From: Collinsella sp. BG-O-102 | GTDB lineage: Bacteria; Actinomycetota; Coriobacteriia; Coriobacteriales; Coriobacteriaceae | Assembly (NCBI RefSeq): GCF_023656745.1 | Contig: NZ_JAMOKO010000016.1 | Span: forward strand, 1 to 54,361 | Length of the DNA: 54,361 nt | Reading direction: 5' to 3' | In this document: positions 51,682 to 54,361 of the stretch, piece by piece | Layout: each line of letters starts with the position of its first letter | Numbering within the stretch: the stretch's first letter is position 1 | The notes under the pieces: generated by a model | What the model was told of the DNA's origin: nothing | The model's database searches: none | What the model saw: the letters and a program-made list of their open reading frames with translations, nothing else | Made by a program: the position numbers and the translations under genes

Positions 51682-51747
51682 ATGGCGATAGGCATGACGG
51701 TCATAGCGGCTGTGCTGGCGGCAGTTATGACAGGATTTATTCACTGA
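51682..51747 (+). CDS. Possible small membrane peptide
   Basis: 21 codons from ATG 51682, MAIGMTVIAAVLAAVMTGFI, a single hydrophobic helix between methyltransferases 2 and 3. No clear ribosome site. The frame extends upstream without a start. Could be a fragment of a longer membrane protein. Confidence 0.25.
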   Translation: MAIGMTVIAAVLAAVMTGFIH

Positions 51748-51758
51748 GGAAGGAACCT

Positions 51759-52589
51759 ATGAAATGTAAAATTGAGAAAAACACCGTGCAGGAGACGCTG
51801 ATCCTCCCGCTGTATTCCCGAAAGCTGTGTACGGAGCTGTATCCGAACCTTTACAGGGATGAAACAGCGGTTCGTCTGCTCGACCAGATCGACTACGACT
51901 TTTCAGAGGCAGAGAAAAACTCCCGCAGCCTGATGCAGCGCTTTGGTGCGCTGGAGGTGGCCATGCGGCAGAGTGATCTTGCTTTCGAGGTGCGGGATTA
52001 CCTGAAAGGCCACCCCAATGCGGCGGTGGTCAATCTGGGCTGCGGGTTGGACAACACCGGCAGAGCCTGCGACAACGGTAGATGCAAGATCTACAATCTG
52101 GACTTCCCGGATGTGATTGCCTTGCGGCAGCAGCTACTGCCCGCCGGGGATCGGGAACAAAATATCCCCTGCGACCTGAAAGACACCGCATGGTTTGGCA
52201 AAATCGATGCCTCCGGCGGTGCGGTGTTCTTTGCCTCCGGGGTGTTCTATTACTTTCTGACCCAGGAGGTCCGGGAACTGGTGCGGGGAATGGCGGACGC
52301 TTTCCCCGGCGGTGTGCTGGTCTTTGATGCTGCCAATCGGACGGCAGTAAAGATGATTGCAAAAACATGGCTTAAGACTGCAAGAATCAAGGATGTGGGG
52401 GCATATTTTGCGGTTTCGGATGCCGCCAAGGAAATCGGCACGTGGGACAGCCGTCTGCAGGTCACAAGTCGCGGCTATATGCTGGGCTACAACGATTTGA
52501 GGGACCCTTCTGTCAGCGGCTTTTTCCGGTTTCTCGCAAGGGTCGGTGACAACGGGATGAAAATGCAAATCGTGAAAATAAGATTTTGA
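51759..52589 (+). CDS. LCMT/TcmP-type O-methyltransferase
   Basis: 276 residues. VVNLGCGLDNTGRACDNGRC and YNLDFPDVIALRQQLLP are the signature of the leucine-carboxyl-methyltransferase/TcmP/PPM family, whose members methylate carboxyl or hydroxyl groups, often in polyketide tailoring; in anaerobic gut bacteria many are uncharacterised. AGGAAGG precedes the ATG. It is the third methyltransferase of the cassette. A function with methyltransferases 1 and 2 on one substrate is possible but unproven. Confidence 0.8.
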   Translation: MKCKIEKNTVQETLILPLYSRKLCTELYPNLYRDETAVRLLDQIDYDFSEAEKNSRSLMQRFGALEVAMRQSDLAFEVRDYLKGHPNAAVVNLGCGLDNTGRACDNGRCKIYNLDFPDVIALRQQLLPAGDREQNIPCDLKDTAWFGKIDASGGAVFFASGVFYYFLTQEVRELVRGMADAFPGGVLVFDAANRTAVKMIAKTWLKTARIKDVGAYFAVSDAAKEIGTWDSRLQVTSRGYMLGYNDLRDPSVSGFFRFLARVGDNGMKMQIVKIRF

Positions 52590-52743
52590 GAGACAAAAAT
52601 GAAGCACGCTCACTTTGACGTTGAAGAAGACGGCTTTTACGGCGCATATTGAGCGCGCAAGAACACACATACAGCAGCGGGCACGGATTCGATTGAAACC
52701 GTGCCCGCTATCTGATACTATATTATTTTATCGAACGTCTGTT

Positions 52744-52758
52744 CTATTCCCACTCGAT
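52744..52758. other. Putative attachment site, copy 3 (IEWE-stop)
   Basis: CTATTCCCACTCGAT reads DAIEWE-stop on the minus strand. With 50183 it forms a 17/18 direct repeat. 118 bases to its right is GGGACAAAAGCTGGGACAAC, the same spacing (117) as between 41636 and 41753. Likely a second element end of the same integration family. Confidence 0.55.
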
Positions 52759-52861
52759 GGCGTCGGTTCTGCCGTCCCGTCACTCCAGTTACACCCAGTT
52801 TTCGGCATCGACACGGAACGCGTGCCGCCGAATGACGCGATGTCGCGTTTCGTCGGCTTCG

Positions 52862-52880
52862 GGGACAAAAGCTGGGACAA
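52862..52880 (+). repeat. Paired GGGACAA direct repeats, copy 2
   Basis: Two GGGACAA units 12 bases apart, followed by CTCAAAAACTTTTTT and later TTTTTGTCCC, paralleling the 41753 copy. Confidence 0.55.
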
Positions 52881-53213
52881 CCTCAAAAACTTTTTTCAAA
52901 CTCAGGGCTTTGAGTTTTTGTTTTTGTCCCAAAGTGCGCGGCGGGTCGCCTTTGGAGGCTCGATGGCGCCGAAAACGCCCGTTTTGAAACTCAACCGCCC
53001 TTTTGCCCGCAAGCCGCCAGCTGCAATCGCAAGTGAATTAACGCGGGTGGCTTGCGCGCCATTTGCAAAACCCCAGGTCGCAGGTCTTCGCCATTCGTGA
53101 ACAAAGTGAGTAGTCTCAGGTGGCTTGCTTATGAGTTGGCGAACGGGCCTTCAGGATTCAGGGCAAACATGCTGGTAGAATAGGATTCTCAAATCAATGA
53201 CAGGAGACCGAGC

Positions 53214-54176
53214 ATGGCCGAACCCCACGATAGGAAGCCGATCCTCACGATCGAGCAGCAGATAGAGCACCTCAAGCAGAAGGGCGTAGCCTTCGAACTG
53301 TGTTCCGAGGAAGAGGCCGCGGACTACCTGCGCGACAAGTGCAACTTCTTCAAGCTCGCATCCTACCGCAAACTCTTCTCGAAATACGAGGGAGGCCCGC
53401 GCGACGGCCGCTACGTAGACCTCGACTTCGGCCAGCTGCGCCTGCTCGCGGCGCTCGACCAGGAGCTGCGCCACGCCCTGCTCGGCATGACGCTCGACAT
53501 CGAGCATTTCCAGAAGGTGACACTGCTTCGCGAGATGGAGGACCGTGGAGAGGACGGCTACGCCATCGTGGCCGACTACATGGCATCGCTTACCACTGCA
53601 AACAGGGAGTACCGCCTGCGCGAGCTCAAGATGAGCGGCCGCAGCCCCTACAGCTCGAGCCTCTACGCGAAGTACTCCGGCGACATGCCTGCCTGGGCCT
53701 TCCTTGAGCTCACCTCGTTCGGCACCCTCATCGACTTCGTGCGCTTCTGCGCCAGGCGATGGGGCGACAGGCGCCTCGAGGCCTCCCACTACGACCTCAA
53801 GCGCGTGAAGTCCGTCCGCAACTGCGCCGCGCACGGCTCGTGCCTGATCAACTGCTTCGCCGAGAGGGGCGCCGCCCGGGGCTCGGCGTCCAGCGGCGTC
53901 TCCCGAAGGGTCGCCGCCGTGGGGATTCCCAAGGCGACCAGGAGGAAGTGGATGGGGAATACGGCCATGCAGGAGGTCGCGACCGTGCTCGTGGCGCACT
54001 CCGGCTTGGTACCCGAGGGCTCCTCACGCTCGCGCGCCGCATCCGAGCTCGCCGAGATGTTCGCCAGGGCCGACGGCGAAACCGAGGCGCTGCCCGACAA
54101 GGGGCCCGACGCCGCAGCTCGCTCCGCGCTCGAGTTCCTTCGCAGGTTGACAGAATCGCTCGGGTTGGTAGAATAG
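53214..54176 (+). CDS. Abi_2 (AbiD/AbiF-like) abortive-infection protein
   Basis: 320 residues. ILTIEQQIEHLKQKGVAFEL, then EEAADYLRDKCNFFKLASYR and KLFSKYE match the N terminus of Abi_2 family proteins (PF07751). VRNCAAHGSCLI at about 201-212 is an R-N-x-x-x-H HEPN active-site motif, suggesting an RNase that acts during phage infection. The C-terminal 60 residues are extra and charged. GGAGA precedes the ATG at 53214. It is followed by the two-hairpin terminator also found after the DUF3800 gene. Confidence 0.8.
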   Translation: MAEPHDRKPILTIEQQIEHLKQKGVAFELCSEEEAADYLRDKCNFFKLASYRKLFSKYEGGPRDGRYVDLDFGQLRLLAALDQELRHALLGMTLDIEHFQKVTLLREMEDRGEDGYAIVADYMASLTTANREYRLRELKMSGRSPYSSSLYAKYSGDMPAWAFLELTSFGTLIDFVRFCARRWGDRRLEASHYDLKRVKSVRNCAAHGSCLINCFAERGAARGSASSGVSRRVAAVGIPKATRRKWMGNTAMQEVATVLVAHSGLVPEGSSRSRAASELAEMFARADGETEALPDKGPDAAARSALEFLRRLTESLGLVE

Positions 54177-54187
54177 CCTGCAGATAG

Positions 54188-54243
54188 CAAAACCTTCACG
54201 GTTTTAGGGGCGGACTTGCGCAAGCGACTCTGCCCTATTTTTA
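54188..54243 (+). terminator. Two-hairpin terminator element, copy 2
   Basis: AAAACC/GGTTTT hairpin, then GGGCGGA pairs with TCTGCCC (54208-54214 with 54229-54235) around an inner CTTGCGCAAG palindrome, then TATTTTT. Homologous in layout and end sequence to 1682-1735. Confidence 0.65.
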
Positions 54244-54280
54244 ATATGAGAAAGCCATTGTCAATAGGCATGTTCGTTCG

Positions 54281-54305
54281 AGCCCGGTTTGAAACCGGGC
54301 TTTTT
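54281..54305 (+). terminator. Rho-independent terminator at right edge
   Basis: AGCCCGGTTT (54281-54290) pairs with AAACCGGGCT (54292-54301), followed by TTTT. Confidence 0.75.
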
Positions 54306-54361
54306 CGTTTCCCGTCGGGAGAGCCCGCGCACGCTGCATGGCTTAGTCGACGCTTGCCTGG

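Larger units (their letters stand above)
52590..53213. other. Right junction of the methyltransferase cassette
   Basis: No gene longer than 20 codons. It contains a perfect 11-bp hairpin AGCGGGCACGG/CCGTGCCCGCT (52676-52709), the attachment-like site at 52744-52758 and the paired GGGACAA repeats at 52862-52880, then AT-rich sequence leading to the Abi gene. A 17-codon ORF at 52599 looks like a chance or remnant. Confidence 0.5.

Noticed and set aside
52599-52652. 17-codon ORF with a tryptophan-synthase-beta-like look (EEDGFYGAY)
   Set aside because: Too short to assign; the continuation expected in TrpB is absent, so at best it is a tiny remnant.

Overview
The window is mostly high-GC DNA (strong G/C third-position bias, clean AGGAGG-type ribosome sites) from what looks like a gut actinobacterium of the Coriobacteriia (Eggerthella/Gordonibacter/Collinsella type). 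That assignment rests on base composition, the gene set (class B sortase with a VaFE/SpaA-type pilin, Gram-positive conjugation genes, tet(W)) and inference; no rRNA or housekeeping marker is present. Several patches are clearly AT-richer and imported: a peptidase-E-like gene at the left edge, the tet(W) cassette (about 23.5-26.4 kb) and parts of the 42-53 kb accessory region.

Layout. (1) 1-2.1 kb: accessory edge with a low-GC S51 peptidase gene, a DUF3800 gene and several hairpins. (2) About 2.1-23 kb: backbone of an integrative and conjugative element (ICE). It opens with small helix-turn-helix proteins, a replication-initiator-like protein whose gene carries 33-bp iterons, and a DnaC-like helicase loader. 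The type IV secretion operon follows: PcfB-like, VirD4/TcpA coupling protein, Maff2/VirB2-like, PrgI/VirB3-like, VirB4, lysozyme-NlpC/P60 hydrolase, an exported protein and a VirB6-like membrane protein. A surface adhesin and its class B sortase come next. On the minus strand lie a MOBP relaxase, MobC, ParB, ParA and a degenerate YraN-like protein. (3) 23.5-26.4 kb: low-GC cassette with tet(W), its attenuator leader and a serine-recombinase remnant. (4) 26.8-38.8 kb: defence island with a ribbon-helix-helix protein, an Eco57I-type methyltransferase broken exactly at its NPPY motif, a T5orf172-helicase, an unknown protein, a ParB-like protein and an SNF2 helicase in one overlapping operon, then a GmrSD-type (DUF262/DUF1524) gene. 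(5) 38.8-41.7 kb: ICE end with an RHH protein, tyrosine integrase, excisionase-like protein, divergent XRE repressor, a cluster of TTTACTCCCC repeats and a putative attachment site. (6) 41.7-54.4 kb: accessory region that looks like stacked integration events. It holds hydrolase and CMD-cupin genes with a MerR regulator, a LysR regulator with two aldo/keto reductases and an iron alcohol dehydrogenase, a broken type III toxin, three SAM methyltransferases between 17/18-bp direct repeats, and an Abi_2-type HEPN gene.

How it fits together. The XRE repressor probably controls both excision and maintenance: the same operator, CGTAC-N6-GTACG, occurs three times in the int/XRE divergent promoter and twice upstream of parA. 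The Rep-like protein, DnaC-like loader, ParA/ParB and relaxase suggest that the excised element replicates and partitions like a plasmid before transfer. The transferred cargo is tetracycline resistance, phage defence and redox/detoxification genes.

The most interesting signals are: the five-gene helicase/ParB/methylase defence operon, with methyltransferase motifs split over two proteins; an 18-residue C-terminal tail shared by three ICE proteins; three identical GGGACAAATTGTCCC palindromes inside transfer genes; the shared CGTAC operators; and attachment-like sites with matching geometry at 41.64 and 52.74 kb. No database search or alignment could be run, so family names rest on recognised motifs.
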